64,000 bases of DNA from Ashinkailepas kermadecensis (lineage: Eukaryota; Arthropoda; Thecostraca; Neolepadidae), in NCBI GenBank assembly GCA_034440615.1, contig JAOTOM010004304.1:186001-250000 (forward strand), written 5' to 3'. Of this stretch, positions 12,875 to 25,083 are shown in pieces (position 1 is the stretch's first letter; the number at the start of each line of letters is the position of its first letter). The notes beneath the pieces are model-generated. The model saw only the letters and a program-made list of their open reading frames with translations, was not told the origin of the DNA and searched no databases. Position numbers and translations under genes: made by a program.

Positions 12875-13617
12875 TTAAGGCCTGTTTATACGCGACAGAA
12901 TTCCGGCAGAATCGTGCGTCGGCAGACCCGACGTCCGCGAAGTCGACGGCAGAAATTGGCAGGGAGCGGCAGAAAGTAGCAGGCGGCGGCAGAAATTAGC
13001 AGGCGGCGGCAGACTCTGACGACACGCTTCATTCTGCCAACGTCATACTAGCAGGATGACGTCATCCATACAATGCGCCATGAAGCGCCTCAGTTGTTTG
13101 TTTACTGTGTCATAAGTGATCCATTGCACTACTAATTGGGTCAAGCAGTACCCACCTCGAGAGCATTAATGCCTAGGTATTTGGCACTACATCATTACAA
13201 TAAGGGCTCCATTTCTTGGGGGCGCGGTAGTGAGGCTACCATAATAATACGGATACAAGGAAAAAATATTTATGTTACAGAGCTGAAAAAGGCTTTAAAA
13301 AACTGGAGTGTAGAAAACTGTTCCTCATGCCTACCAGGATTAAGAAGGGCCCGCTAACCGATCGGGGGTCTTTCTCCCCCCCCCCCCAAACTTTGAGACC
13401 ATTCCTGTGCCACCGTCGAGGTGCAGCGGTGTGTTTGGAAGCGGACAAAGGAGGCGTAAAAACCAATGTGGCGGGGCCCCTCGGATGAGTTTTCACTGGG
13501 GCGATCCAAATAAATGTGGAACGGTCAGACTGGCTGGGGTGGGGGAAGAGAATATGGCCATGACTCAGGGGTCACGCTTCCTCCCTCAGCTAACTTGCAA
13601 ATAACAGAGCACGCATA

Positions 13618-14217
13618 TTGAAACCCATGTATGTGGACGTTATCTCCATAATAAGCTTTATGGAAATAAAATGGCATCGTTTAGAAATTAAGGCCATAAT
13701 TTTGGCAGATATTGACGTCCAGTGCGCGTACGCTGCCGCTCCTATTACAACCGATACCGCTCCCGCTACGACCGGTCCTACTCCTGCTGCCGCTGCGGCC
13801 GGGACCGCTCCCGCTGCCGCTACCGCCTTTCCTGCTGCCGCTGTCCGTGCTCCCGCTGCCACTGCCACTGCGGCCGGGCCTGCTCCTGCTGCCGGAGTCA
13901 GGGAGGGATATCCCGGTGTGAAACTGCTTGCACCTCGGAGGGGGCACGCCAACGAGCAGATGCGCTTTCTCCTGCTGACTGAAGCCCGCCGACGACTGCT
14001 TCGTAGGGTCATGCAGAACCGCCAGCAGCGCATATGGGCCCGGTCAGTCCTTTCCAGGAGGGGGGAGAAAGGCGAATTTTTCATAAGGCTGGTCGCGGAG
14101 CTTGGACATAACGAAGCAGACCACAAACGGTACTACCGGATATCGCCTGTCAACTTTGACCAGCTCCTTGAGCTCGTCAGAGGTGATATCGAGAAAACAA
14201 CCACCATCATGAGATGA
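13618..14217 (+). pseudogene. HARBI1-like transposase, N-terminal part only
   Basis: The 199-codon frame has three parts. Residues 1-40 are of no known type. Residues about 40-95 are Ala/Pro/Thr-rich and encoded by imperfect GCTCCCGCTGCC repeats. From about residue 108 onward there is a segment typical of the N-terminus of PIF/Harbinger nucleases: an Arg-rich stretch (RRRLLRRVMQNR), then EKGEFFIRLVAELGHNE, then FDQLLELV and the start of the TxMR motif. The frame stops at 14,215. In the +1 frame the next family block (ISYEERLAVTLRYFL, about 14,220-14,270) follows immediately and then a TAA. A frameshift plus loss of the DDE nuclease domain therefore inactivates it. Family members are usually 350-450 residues. 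Confidence 0.8.
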
Positions 14218-14756
14218 AAGTTCCGATTTCATACGAAGAACGACTGGCAGTAACATTGCGGTACTTTCTATAATTATTACCCATAATATTCTGATTTCAG
14301 GTCGCTATGTAATATGTTTAGCTTGTCTGGTGAATGCTTCTAACCAATCCATGGCAACTTCTGCGCTTTATTAAACCGTTTACGGCATGCCTCTTTTAGA
14401 CCTGAATCTATGGGGGGGGGGATTCCACCTACTAACTCCGGCATTGTGGGAAATTCATTATAATCGTGCGTCCTGAATGGACTTCCCATCTTGCTCCGAC
14501 ATTCGCAATGTCACCGTCGCCACGCTATTGCGTGTAGTGGTTTGTATAGGGTATGTCCTGAATACCGCCATTGCATGGGTGTCACTTTGTGAAATTGATT
14601 GGGTGGAATGGGGGGGGGGGGCAATTTGTATTTTTGATGGCCATTTGATCTAGAGAAGGACACCATCCGCTAAAAAAAAACTCATTGAGCAGGGGTGAGG
14701 ATGCACTCAAGCGTTCTGGAAGGACGCCTCCATAGGCTGAATGATTAAGCTTCGGT

Positions 14757-15134
14757 CTGATTGGAGGGAGAAATCAATAATTGAGGTGGCCAAGTTAATG
14801 TTTGAAATCCTCAAATCCAAATTCATCAAATCTAAGTTTCAAATCTTTGGATTCGCTGCTAGTTTTTACAACGGAATTGAAGAAAAAAGTTTCATTATGT
14901 TGCTTTAAATCTTACATCACTCTTTCATATATATATCAATATATTAAGATATATATATATATGAAAAATAATGTAAGATTTAAAACAACAACATGAAACT
15001 TCTTTTTTTCAATTCGGTTGTAAAAACTAGCAGGAAATCCAAAGATTTGAAACTTGGATTTCATGGACTTGGATTTGAGGTGTTCAAACATCAATTTGGC
15101 AACCTAAATTATTGATTCGTTTACTTAATCAGGT
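14757..15134. mobile_element. Palindromic MITE, about 370 bp, inside the Harbinger element
   Basis: The whole block is an imperfect inverted repeat with a short AT-rich loop (about 14,925-14,970). Matching arm words include AATCAATAAT, TGTTTGAA, CCTCAAATCCAA, AGTTTCAAATCTTTGGATT, CTAGTTTTTACAAC and GAAGTTTCAT. Arms are about 150-170 bp. No coding capacity. The exact ends and target duplication are uncertain. Confidence 0.85.
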
Positions 15135-15689
15135 TATCTAACATTAAAAATACTGCATTTAAACATTGTTTGCTATAAAAATCCCGTAATGCCCTCAAAT
15201 GCATTATTTACCCGGGTTCACCATCCTTATGTTTCCCAGATTTCCTTCATACACATATGTGTATGAACCTAACCACATATGTGGTTATGGAAAAACATTC
15301 AATAACTAACATAGGTACCTAGTACCCTATGGTGTGCCCTCAATTCATTTCAGTCTGCCCATTGCGTTCATGGTCATGTACACATTATGTAGTTCAGGAT
15401 ATATTACAAAGGACAACGGAAAGCACAACTTACTCACCAATATCTCCATACATGACAATCAGTACTTATTTTGCTAATGTAGAAGCCTACCCGCCCCAAA
15501 TCCAAACAGCAACAGCAGAAGAAACCTTCCGACGCTCGCGTCTGACGGCAGAACGCGGCAGACAACTTGAAATATTTCAAGTCGCCTGCCGCCGACGTCG
15601 CCGACGTCGATGAAACTACTAAATCAAAATTACTATGGCTAATGCATTGCGTGACGTCATCCAGTTGTGCTGTGACGTCAGAGGCTCCG

Positions 15690-15885
15690 GACGTCGCCGA
15701 CGCCGGGTTCTGCTCGATTTTGCTCGGTTCTGCCGGGTCCTGCTCAGTCCTGCCAACGTCACCACGGATAATAGTAAACGGATCGGAAACTCTCGGGCGG
15801 CACTTTCATGTTTGCGACCACCAACCGATACTAGCGACATCTATCGGACGATCGGAGAAGTAATCCTGGATAGGTGATGCGAAGG
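15690..15885. repeat. Second Harbinger terminal segment, inverted relative to the right end
   Basis: This stretch (CACGGATAATAGTAAACGG, then GGAAACTC, then AATCCTGGATAGG) matches the reverse complement of 18,240-18,380 at the right end of the enclosing element. Nearby CGGCAGAACGCGGCAGA and CCGGACGTCGCCGACG words are also terminal-like. A clean AGGCCTG end was not found, so it is either a truncated second insertion or a rearranged terminus. Confidence 0.6.
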
Positions 15886-16494
15886 ACACCCCATCGAAAA
15901 AGCTTGCCGGGATGGGGAAATATAGCTGAATCGGCCTTCTACCGCGCGTCGTTTGAGAAAAAAACTGCGCCTTCGGCGCCAGCCGGGGACGCATACTTCA
16001 GTAGCCGCCATCCCTTCGGCCGCCGTATAGACGGCGGCCGAACCATAACCATGAAGCTCGTGACCAACTAACCTGTGCCGACTAACTGAGGGAAGCGGAG
16101 TGTCATGAGAGCCGGCTGAAAAACAAGGGAGAGCACCTGCTCCCCCCCCTCTCCAATTCCAACCGCATATGCCTGGGACTCGTCTGGGGCAGGCCAATTC
16201 CATTCCGATGCCCCCCCCACACAAAAAAAGGCTGCTGATTGGCCAAAGACCGATTGGCTGATTGGCCCTGGCAATCACATTTCCCCCGAGGTATATTCTT
16301 TGACAAACGAGGGGACCCTGAGCAGGCATAGGAGCACATGATGAACATTGATTGGGACGATGAGCCCCGGAACAGCTATTGGAACCCTCTGAGGAACAGT
16401 CAGGGGCCCCCTGCATGACCCCATTGCAGCTGCCACGTCTCCCATGTTAACCCTCGCACGCCGGGTGGGTGGGTAAATACCTACCCCTCCCCCC

Positions 16495-17215
16495 CCCATG
16501 ACGTTTCGTACCATACCCAAAAACGGTTTGCACTAGAGCTCTAAAAATTACAGTACCTTAAGCTACATCAATTTGACACATCCTCCAAAGTTATCGGGTC
16601 AAGTTCATGCCAGGTCAATGACCTACAACACTTTTAGTGGCAGCATGTCGGACCAAACTGCGGAAAATCTCACATATTGTGACAATATAGATACACGATC
16701 GATCAACAGATTACACATCGTTCTCAATAACCATTGCACACTTTGAAGCATACCTTACCATAATGACCCTAACAAGGTCATCATAGGTCTCCGACCGACT
16801 TCACCTGAAAATTGACTTTGACCTTTGAAATCACATGACAAATTTCTCGCAAAAGCTATAAAGCTGTCAGTACCATGCGTTGGATACATATTTGGTGTCG
16901 CGAATGTCAGGTGCAGGTCATCCTAGGTCAGTGACCTATGCAGTGCCGATAACATGTGTGATAATATGATAAACTGGCTTCATTTGCCTCCGGCTTATCA
17001 AATTTTGAACCGTCACCTCAGGTCATTATAGGTTAAGGACTAAATTGATCTACAAATCAGCTTTGACCGTGCAGTGGAAGAATAATGGTGCACTATAGTT
17101 CTTGAAGTCACTGTGCCGCCTGCGCTATCAATTTGTTTTTGTTTGGCCTGATAGGACCTCTACGTTGACCTCGGATCAAAAAAGGACTGAACCAATTCCT
17201 TCTTAGAATCACCCA
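16495..17215. other. Interior of Harbinger element, no gene; GGTCA-type words
   Basis: No coding signal. The stretch is notable for recurring ATAGGTC, GGTCAATGACCTA, TTTGACCTTTGA and AGGTCATTATAGG words, similar in style to the 39.4-40.2 kb tandem repeat but without a clear period. Confidence 0.45.
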
Positions 17216-17574
17216 ATCTATCTGATGCCGTTATGTATATGGAGAGGGGTAGGTAACCTACCCACCTCTCCGGCCGGAGGGTAGGTAGCATCCCCCCCTC
17301 CTCGGCCGGACGAAGTTTGCGCGGAGCATCGCCGTGCGAGGGTTATGGTCGTCGGCGGCGGGCTGCTAGTGGGTGAGGAAGCTAAATTAGGTGTCGCGAC
17401 CCATCGGAATAACGACGCCATGCGAGTACTGGTTTGCAGATGTTCAATTTTGGGCACCCATAATGCGATATTATTGGGAATGATTTCAATTAAAAAAACA
17501 GAGCTGCATATCCATGTGAAAATTGGTACATTTACTGCGCCCCCTTTTTTTTCTCTTTTAAAATTAAAAAAAAA

Positions 17575-17889
17575 AATGATTCAGAGTTATTGCTGGGGTG
17601 GCTTTATGAACCAGGGTTCTATTGCTAAGCAGAGCTTGTTGCGTGAACCCTGGCCCCACAACCCGATCCATTAATTCCAGTTCAACGGCAGAATTTTGAC
17701 CGAAAGTTTAACGTGCCGTCAATGCACCGACACGGTCGCCCGGTAACTCGTCCCCGGCCTTATCGGGACAGCTGCCAACTGACCCTCCCAGCCGGGGGCT
17801 AAATGCGAGCGCGTGAAGCGACTCGAACCCTGTGTTGCCAAGACAGGGGAGACCAGTGCAGGCCAGCGCTCTAACCAACTGAGCTACCC
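17575..17889 (-). mobile_element. tRNA-derived SINE
   Basis: Read on the minus strand, the head is GGGTAGCTCAGTTGGTTAGA, a canonical pol III A box (17,875-17,889), followed by GGTTCGAGTCG, a B box, at 17,819-17,829. The intervening sequence does not fold as a normal anticodon arm, and no CCA-competent acceptor partner follows. Downstream comes a unique body containing CCGGGGACGAGTTACCGGGC and GGCACGTTAAACTTTCGGTC, then a T-rich tail near 17,575. Head, body and tail make this a SINE and not a tRNA gene. The family was not identified. Confidence 0.75.
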
Positions 17890-18418
17890 TTTGACCAATG
17901 CTTCAAGCGAAGCAAAAGCTCAAGCAGAATAAATACCACTGATTCAGATTTTCTCGTGATTTAGAGTAAATGACTGGGCAATGCAATGGAGGATTACATG
18001 CTTCACTTGATCCAAAACACATAAGTTGCTTCCAAAAACACACACAACGCGCCATAAACGTAGTACACCACACCATGCGTTTAAATATTCCCTGAAACAA
18101 GGAAACGAAGGCAGATGTGTTTGTAATTAATTCCTTACCGCCACAGAGTTCCATGCAGCAGAATCACGGTTCCCTAGCTTCTAAAAAAAAAGGAAATTGG
18201 CCGAAACTAAACCACGCCTTACTCTCCAACGCGGGAATGCGCTGCTGGAATCAAACAATATCCTATCCAGGATTAGCTTCGGCCTCCAACCGCTAGGTGG
18301 CAATAGCCCGTCCTTGGTCGCCGATACCGGTGAGTTTCCTATCCGTTTACTACTATCCGTGACGTCACGATTCTGCCGGGATTCTGTCGGTTTTCTGCCG
18401 CGTGTAAACAGGCCTTTA

Positions 18419-20214
18419 ATCACCCGAGTGTGCGTTCCAGAACCTTAGCCTTTGGAGATATCAATTGCATCTAATTGATTCCATCCGCATCTTCATGCTC
18501 CCGTGAATTTCTTCCAGCGCAATGCAAACGGCTGAACGCTTGAGCCACGTGGCCGCCAAAAACGTAACAGCCGAGTGAGTTTGACGTCACTGGATCTGAT
18601 TGGTTAGCCTGTGCGTAATTTGCTTTCTTTTGAGTTACTTCCCACGTTTGTGTGGTTGCCATGGCAGCGGGTGCTATGCCAATAGCTGAGCGCTATATGC
18701 AGTCACGTGGGTGGCGCTCCGACGTCCAAGCCGAAGATCGGCGGTTCCCGTGATAACACCCTGTGAGATTATTGACTATACACCGCGTTTCGAAAGCGTT
18801 TCAGGTAACGTCGATTATAGCCAATTTATTTGGCTACAATCGACGAGATGGCGAAAATCTAAAAATACCGTGCGCATGAACACGAATTTGGGTGGCCGTG
18901 TGGACGACTTAGGTCTAAAAACGATATCTTTCAGTGGGGTTAGTGGCGTGTAAAAGTCGTTGTTTATGATTGACTGCATGCACCATTAAGTTTGCAACTG
19001 CAAACTTACGGGCACGTGTGCACGGCACGTGGCCGTAGTCAATTTGACAAGTGTAGCCGGTACATGAAACCACGAGGCACAGGTTTCACTACTTAGAGCC
19101 GTCTTCCAGCCGCAGAGCGAATTGTGAGAAACGTTGCAAACAGACGACTTTCACTTTTCACGATTCTCACGTGTACGGCTGCCATGTGAACCGGCAACAA
19201 TTGGCGTGTCGAACTTGGCGATTTTGTGTCTACACTGTGGTGTTGGTTTTCGTGTCGATCCTGAGTATTTGTTCGGTAGCTTGGCCGGTTGAAAGCGAGC
19301 CAACTTGTTTCACTAAAATAAGACGGCACAAACCCCGTTTTACATGCAAAGTGAACGGATATCGCCAATTTGATATTGCATCACGTTCAGGTACGTCACG
19401 GGCAAGATGTTGACCCGAGTGCATGGCAATTATGCCCAAAAGATACCCAACACTTGTGGCTTTATAATGGTGCCAAACACACTCGGCTGGCTGCCACGTG
19501 AGCCGGGCCAAGCTGTGATATGTACAACGGCAATTGTCTTCCCCAACTTGAAAATACTACTTTGACCCCATGAAGGATATGCGGGAAATTTAAGCGCATG
19601 CCACGTGCTTAAAACAAACCACCGACAATGAGACCCGAAGGAATGCATGAACACTCGTTGTTTGTGCATTGTGAAAATGTCTCGTCTCTGGAACATGTAG
19701 TTTTCGCTCCAGCCTTTGGCGACAGACTCGAGAACCAAAAAGCGTCAGACAAACATACCATCTTACAGACTTTCTCACACAAATAGTATAATAGAGATAG
19801 AGATAGAGAAGAGATGATAAGAGTTCATACCATCAGACAGTCGCATCAGCTAGTTGCACGTAGGACCTCGGAACGGGTACTAAACATCTTCAACTAGTTG
19901 AGTGTAAACAGTGGTCTGCGGAAGTACCACTACCTTCCATTCACACGTGAGTGAAAAGAAACTGTGCACCACCTAGTTTTTTTTAGAGAACACCATTCCC
20001 AGCATTCATGACATGCTCGACGCACTCATGGGCGCATGCGATCTGTAAGAGCCTGGTCTAGCTATGCAAACATGTGGGAATGAAATGAGCAAATGACGGT
20101 CGTAAGCTGGAGGTTCGTGTGGACGGTTAAGAGGGTAATTTTAAGGACCAGTGGAGTTGATAGGAGATCAGTGTGAGTCTTCAGCTGTCGGAACCCATCA
20201 CTGTCAAAACCTGA
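18419..20214. other. No gene seen
   Basis: Mixed-composition sequence with several CACGTG/CACGTGG words (for example near 18,705, 19,025, 19,495 and 19,600) and a short AGAGATAG repeat at about 19,789-19,822. The short frames have no recognisable domain. Confidence 0.45.
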
Positions 20215-20324
20215 CCCGAAAATTACCCGGACCCGGCTTGCATCTGGCTGCCCCGAGACCATGGGGGAAGGCGGGTGCTATGGTGCGGTATCACGGGCAC
20301 GGATACCACACGGGACGGTACCCA

Positions 20325-20412
20325 GGGCCATGCACCATAACCGGGGCGGTACCCATGGCAGTACCCGGGGCGGTACCCATGGCGGTACCCGGGGCGGTAC
20401 CCGGGGCGGATC
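20325..20412. repeat. 12-bp minisatellite GGGGCGGTACCC
   Basis: About seven units alternate GGGGCGGTACCC with ATGGCGGTACCC or ATGGCAGTACCC. Twelve is divisible by three, so frames through it give a four-residue repeat (AVPM/AVPG); no real protein is implied. Confidence 0.9.
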
Positions 20413-20439
20413 CGGAAGTGCATGAGCGCCGGGAGCGAT

Positions 20440-20790
20440 GATAGTGCCAACGCCGTATACCTGCGTCACACCTATTCATCGGTCTCGCTATGCCAATACA
20501 AGCGTTGAGGGGTGGCGACGTGCCGCAGCAGCGTTGGCGATGTCGGAGCGACAGAAGAGGTGGCTCCGGCAGAACACCCGGCCCGACACGGCCCGAGCCC
20601 ACACCGACACCGGCCGGGCCGGCACACACAACCCGCGGCTCGGCAGTGGGGGCGTCCGTCGACGGCGCTGCGAAACTGCCGCCGGCGTGACAGAAAGCGA
20701 TGGGGGAAAGCTTGGACGAGGTGCGCACGGTAAAATACCCGGCCCGACACCGCCCAGACCCGAGCCGCACGGGAGCTGACGGGCCGCACT
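20440..20790. other. GC- and CpG-rich patch of unknown role
   Basis: High CpG density with two similar blocks, AACACCCGGCCCGACACGG near 20,573 and AATACCCGGCCCGACACCG near 20,734, each followed by CCCGAGCC-type words. All frames are open for long distances because of composition. It could be a CpG island or simply repeat-derived; no exon, start or splice site could be defended. Confidence 0.4.
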
Positions 20791-21424
20791 GACACCGCCC
20801 AGCGTGACATGTGCTGAGACCCTGTATAAGGGGTTAAAAAGAGAAAGAAATTGATTCCAAGATCTCTTGAGATTATTCTGCAAGTCGATGATATTGGAAG
20901 CGCCAAACATTCCCAAAAGAACATGGGGAAATTACAAATGGTGCCCCGAGACATAAGGATTCAAAATGTGCAACCGTTTTTATGTTCAGGGTCGTGGATG
21001 TACACAACATCTAAAATCATACATCTTATTACTTACACAAACACTCACCAAGGGCATACAATGGTGCTGCAATGCAATACCGACAGGTCCATCACATTTG
21101 GTAGAGACGATTAATGCACCCTGACCCTGGCATACACTGTATCCTGGTAGTTTCCAGCTCAATATCTCGCTCTAGTTTTCGTCATTCCATGGGATGACAG
21201 TGTTGAAATGGCCAGGGCTGGCCAAAGCGGCTGGTTGCTCGCTGCGACATGGAAGTACAACGATCGCAATGGGTCATTCGCTGGCCGGTTAGTGGTCCAT
21301 CGTCGTGCAGTGCAAATGGCGCCCTGTCCTGTATTCGTCGCCCGGTTAGACATTGCTGAATGTGACGCGCGCACCGACAGCGAACCGGGCTGATGTCACT
21401 CCATCGACCACCCTTTAGAACTCA

Positions 21425-22190
21425 AAAACAATATTTTGCAACCTAGAATAGTTGTCCACCCTATTTTTAAATACATTCAATGAGGGACCCCCACAACATC
21501 AGCAGGCAGGCTATTCCATTGATCAACAATCCTTTGACTGAAAACCTGTTGTCGCTTAACTGTCCCACACCTTGATTTGTCTAAACTGAATTGATGACCC
21601 CTATGTGATAGTCTATATAGAAGGGCATCATTCAGATTGACCTGATCTAACCCTTTAATAATTTATACATTTCAATCATATCACCCCTTAATCTCCTATA
21701 CTTGAGTGAGTACATATATAATGCCATAAGTCTTGCCCCATATTATAAGTTACCTAGTCCACTGATGAGTCTAGTGGCTTTGCGCTGCACTCTTTCTAGC
21801 ATATCTGTATCTTTTTCTAAGTAGGGGCTCCATGCCTGTACAGAATATTATAAGTGAGCTCGCACATAGGCCAAGTACAGCCTTTCATCACTTCTTTGCT
21901 CTTATGCCTCACACTCCTATTAATGATTCCCAGCATTCTGATTGCCCTGCTCCTAGCTGAGACACATTGTTTTTCTACTTTAAGATCATTTGAAACTAAC
22001 ACACCAAAATCTCTTTCCTCTTCAATAACATCCAATCTCCTACCTCCCATTGTATATCGGAAAGTTTCACCTCCAGACCCAAGATGCATAACCTTCCATA
22101 TTTTATAATTGAAAGACATCTGCCTTTGATCAGCCAACTTTTTAGGTCGTCAAAATCTAGTTGAATATTACTAGATTGCTCACTACTGCT
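21425..22190 (-). pseudogene. LINE reverse transcriptase, C-terminal fragment
   Basis: Minus-strand sequence encodes the C-terminal part of a CR1/jockey-type reverse transcriptase. Near 22,137 there is a LADQ/MSFN region, then KVMHLGSGG, EEERDFGVLVSNDLKVEKQC and RAIRMLGIINRSV. A frame change leads to the RVQRKA, SLKYRRLRGDMIEMYK and VDQWNSLPADVVG-type blocks down to about 21,430. It lacks the catalytic box and everything upstream. It is a different family member from the LINE at 5.3-6.4 kb. Its 5' end (22,190) lies next to the hAT transposase remnant. Confidence 0.85.
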
Positions 22191-22942
22191 GCGGCCAAAA
22201 CGTCAGTATAATGACCAGAATCACCCAACAGATGAAACCTGCGAAAGGTGTTTGCTTGAAAATCGACCTGTGGTCAAACCGTCAAACCGTCAAACCGCTG
22301 AAGGAGTTCGTGGGTAGCACTTCCCGTCTGATATTTGATTGGGTTCCGCAAGCTCTGCATCTTGAGTTGTGCAGCCGTCTTCGAGACAGCCACATGCAGG
22401 AAAAGATATATAGCCGGTACCTTGATATTGTTGCACCGTATGACCTTGTTGGGCGGGCGATTTACAGTAGATAGCGCGTAGAGCATGCTGAAGGCATCTC
22501 GTGGAGTTGAAGCCAAAGATCTAGATCATGGCCTGTCAGGCTTGGGCCTGCCAGTTGAAGCTGATGAGGAAAACAATGCGGAAATTGAACCAGAGGGTGA
22601 CGATGTGTTCCCGATAATGACAGTGATGCGCAAGGATAATGAATGCTCTGAGGACACTACTGCCTACGCAAGTTGCATGCTTTACCCACGTTCTGCAAAA
22701 TTCAGTCAGATATGAAATTAAGGCAGCGGTTGCGATTGACGACATCATGCGGAAAGTTTCATTCATGGCAAGGTATGTGAAAAAGTATGTCCTAGCGTCT
22801 GACATGCTGAAGAAACATCCGGTACCACAGACAACCAACACTACACGGTGGCACAGTCAATTGAAAGTGGACCGCTCGATTGTGCTCATTCCACTAGATG
22901 AACTGGAAAAAGTGGAGACTCCCGATTCAGTGTCTGCATATG

Positions 22943-23162
22943 TGTAGTCGCTGGGTCCGAACAATGCAGTCGCCGGGTCCGAACCGCAAACACGCATGAC
23001 AGCTTTCAGTCCAACCCGCACGGGCGGACCGCACGTCCGCCCGCGGCCAGCTTTATTCTCACACTCCCGCGGCCGGGGATCTTTCGGCGCGAAAGCAACA
23101 AGCCAATCGGAAGGCACGCGTCGCCTTGGCGACGCGCGAGACCATGACGTCACCCGTCTACA
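22943..23162 (-). repeat. LTR (left; 3' LTR of minus-strand element)
   Basis: 220 bp with TG...CA ends. It has 5 mismatches to the right LTR, about 2.3 percent divergence. Confidence 0.92.
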
Positions 23163-24863
23163 CTCTATAAACCTTGAAAAAAGGAGTGCCCACGCACCCA
23201 ACACTCACGACCAAGACATGACACCGGAGCGAAATGGCACACGATGTATCGCCACGCTGTTCGAACTATCGCCACAAGTGGTCGTCAGCAGTATGGCAAC
23301 GGGTTTATCCGCAACACAAAGACTGATGTCACGACTGCGCAAGACCGTCGCAAGTCTTAATAGGGTACGCACTAGATTTCAGCACAAGGCATCTAGCACT
23401 CGCCATAGGCGCCCCAACAAGCGTTCCACAATCCGCACAGACATTACACAGTTTCACAATGTGGTGTAGACCCGAAACAAACCGCCCATCCACTAACGCA
23501 TCCCCGGCGGGATCGTCATTTCCGCCCAACGCTAGTTATAACAATTGGTACACTAGCATCTTATTCTAACATCGCGCAACCAGGTGCTCACATCATACAC
23601 GTTTTACACTGTAACCAGCGACTGTTCTAACAACACCCAACCACGAGCTCGCTTAACCCGACTCGATCGTCGCAACACAGTTGGCGGTACACTCGGGGGA
23701 AGTCCAGGCCCGGGGTCACCTGTCTCTCACCCCACTCCCTCCACGGATGGGACAACATCAGGGCTTTCTATTCCTAAGCTAACCGTAGTGCCCGTCAACG
23801 CCGATTCTCTCCTGACAGCGGGGCACCCATCCCCTTCTTCCCTCTGAAAGGAAGTTGCTTGGGTGGGATTCAGATCGCCGCTGTTACTGTCGTCACCACC
23901 AGCCGCTAACGCATCCGCGCCGAGATGCCCACTTTCCCCAACGATGCGAGTTCCGAGAGCGGTGCTTCCGGAGGAAGGATGTGAACCCCTTCGCCTCCAG
24001 ATTCCAGCACGCCAGGTCGGAATATGTCACATCGAACGGGTGGTGCGGGTGACCCAACCCCGGACGCCGGGGCGAGCGGCTCACCGAAGCCCTGCCTCGC
24101 ATCATCCACACTCAAGTCGCGTCCTGCTGGCGTGTCTGTTACGCCAGCTGTACATCCAGGCACTGCATCCCTAGTCATCTGAGTCCAGTCCGGACTCGGA
24201 GCTCTAGTTCGGCTATCCTCTTCTCTAACCGAGCAACAGCTGACGCTTTAGGCTGCCCCCCCTGCAGCCATTTGGAGCACCGGCTGCATCACGTGCCGAG
24301 CGGCACTGCACACGTGACGTACTTTTGCCACTGCATCCACAAAAGTACTCGCTCCCGACGCGAGCAGACCCTCCAATGCCTGTCCTGGGCACTCACGGTT
24401 CCGACGCTGAGAATCGCACGCAGGAGTTGCGAGTCAGTCCTTCTGCGTAGGACCTTAGCCGTGTCCTCGAGATGCCACGTTGCTACGCGGAGTCGTTACG
24501 TCATCTCAATCAGCTGGCGCGCAGACGAGTACTGGAGGCGCCTGCTAGTCTGCCGTTGCTAGGCGACAACAGCACTCTCACCAGAACCTGTATCTGGCAG
24601 GGCCGCCATCTTGCAATCGCCGTACATCTTGCTCGCGACCCCCAAACTCATCACTTGCACGCAATCCTTCTGTGTAAGTGGCTGCACTCACGCGTCACAC
24701 CGAGCCAAGTCATAAGTCACTACACACCGTTACGACAGGATTCCGACGACGCGAATCCTCCGCTCCTCAGTTCTCAGTCCGCCACAACACTCAATCGAGT
24801 CATCTGGCTTCCGTCGTGCGAGTCAGACGATCCGAAAGCTGTCAATCCGACCGCTGCCACCAA

Positions 24864-25083
24864 TGTAGTCGCTGGGTCCGAACAATGCAGTCGCCGGGTG
24901 CGAACCGCAAACACGCATGACAGCTTTCAGTCCAACCCGCACGGGCGGACCGCACGTCCGCCCGCGGCCAGCTATATTCTCACACTCCCGCGGCCGGGGG
25001 TCTTTCGGCGCGAAAGCAACAAGCCAATCGGAAGGCACGCGTCGCCTTGGCGACGCGCGGGACCATGACGCCACCCGTCTACA
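24864..25083 (-). repeat. LTR (right; 5' LTR of minus-strand element)
   Basis: 220 bp, same length as the left LTR. It lies next to the primer-binding-site-like TGGTGGCAGCGG on its internal side. Confidence 0.92.

Larger units (their letters stand above)
12878..18415 (+). mobile_element. PIF/Harbinger element, 5.5 kb, with TTA duplications
   Basis: The left end reads AGGCCTGTTTATACGCG and the right end, read inward on the other strand, AGGCCTGTTTACACGCG. Both continue into CAGAA and CGGCAGAATCGTG words. TTA is duplicated at 12,875-12,877 and 18,416-18,418, the preferred PIF/Harbinger target. The interior holds a HARBI1-like N-terminal ORF (13,618-14,217) and later insertions: a palindromic MITE, a second Harbinger end and a tRNA-derived SINE. 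No Myb-like partner gene of autonomous Harbingers was recognised, and the catalytic part of the transposase is absent, so this copy is dead. Orientation is set by the ORF. Confidence 0.85.
22943..25083 (-). mobile_element. Short LTR retrotransposon (2.14 kb) inserted in the hAT remnant
   Basis: Two 220-bp direct repeats, 22,943-23,162 and 24,864-25,083, start TGTAGTCGCTGGG and end CCCGTCTACA. They differ at five positions. The insertion is flanked by TATG on both sides (22,939-22,942 and 25,084-25,087). On the minus strand the 5' LTR is followed at once by TTGGTGGCAGCGG, a plausible tRNA primer-binding site (24,851-24,863), which sets the orientation. The 1.7-kb interior has no intact gag or pol; one minus-strand segment (RLEKRIAELELRVR) resembles a Gag coiled coil. 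It was probably mobilised in trans, as a TRIM/LARD-like or internally deleted element. Confidence 0.9.

Noticed and set aside
17815..17889. Functional tRNA gene on the minus strand
   Set aside because: The A and B boxes are good, but there is no proper anticodon arm or paired acceptor stem, and a repeat-like body follows; called a SINE.
20440..20790. GC-rich multi-frame coding region
   Set aside because: Open in nearly all frames because of composition, with internal repeats; no conserved peptide.
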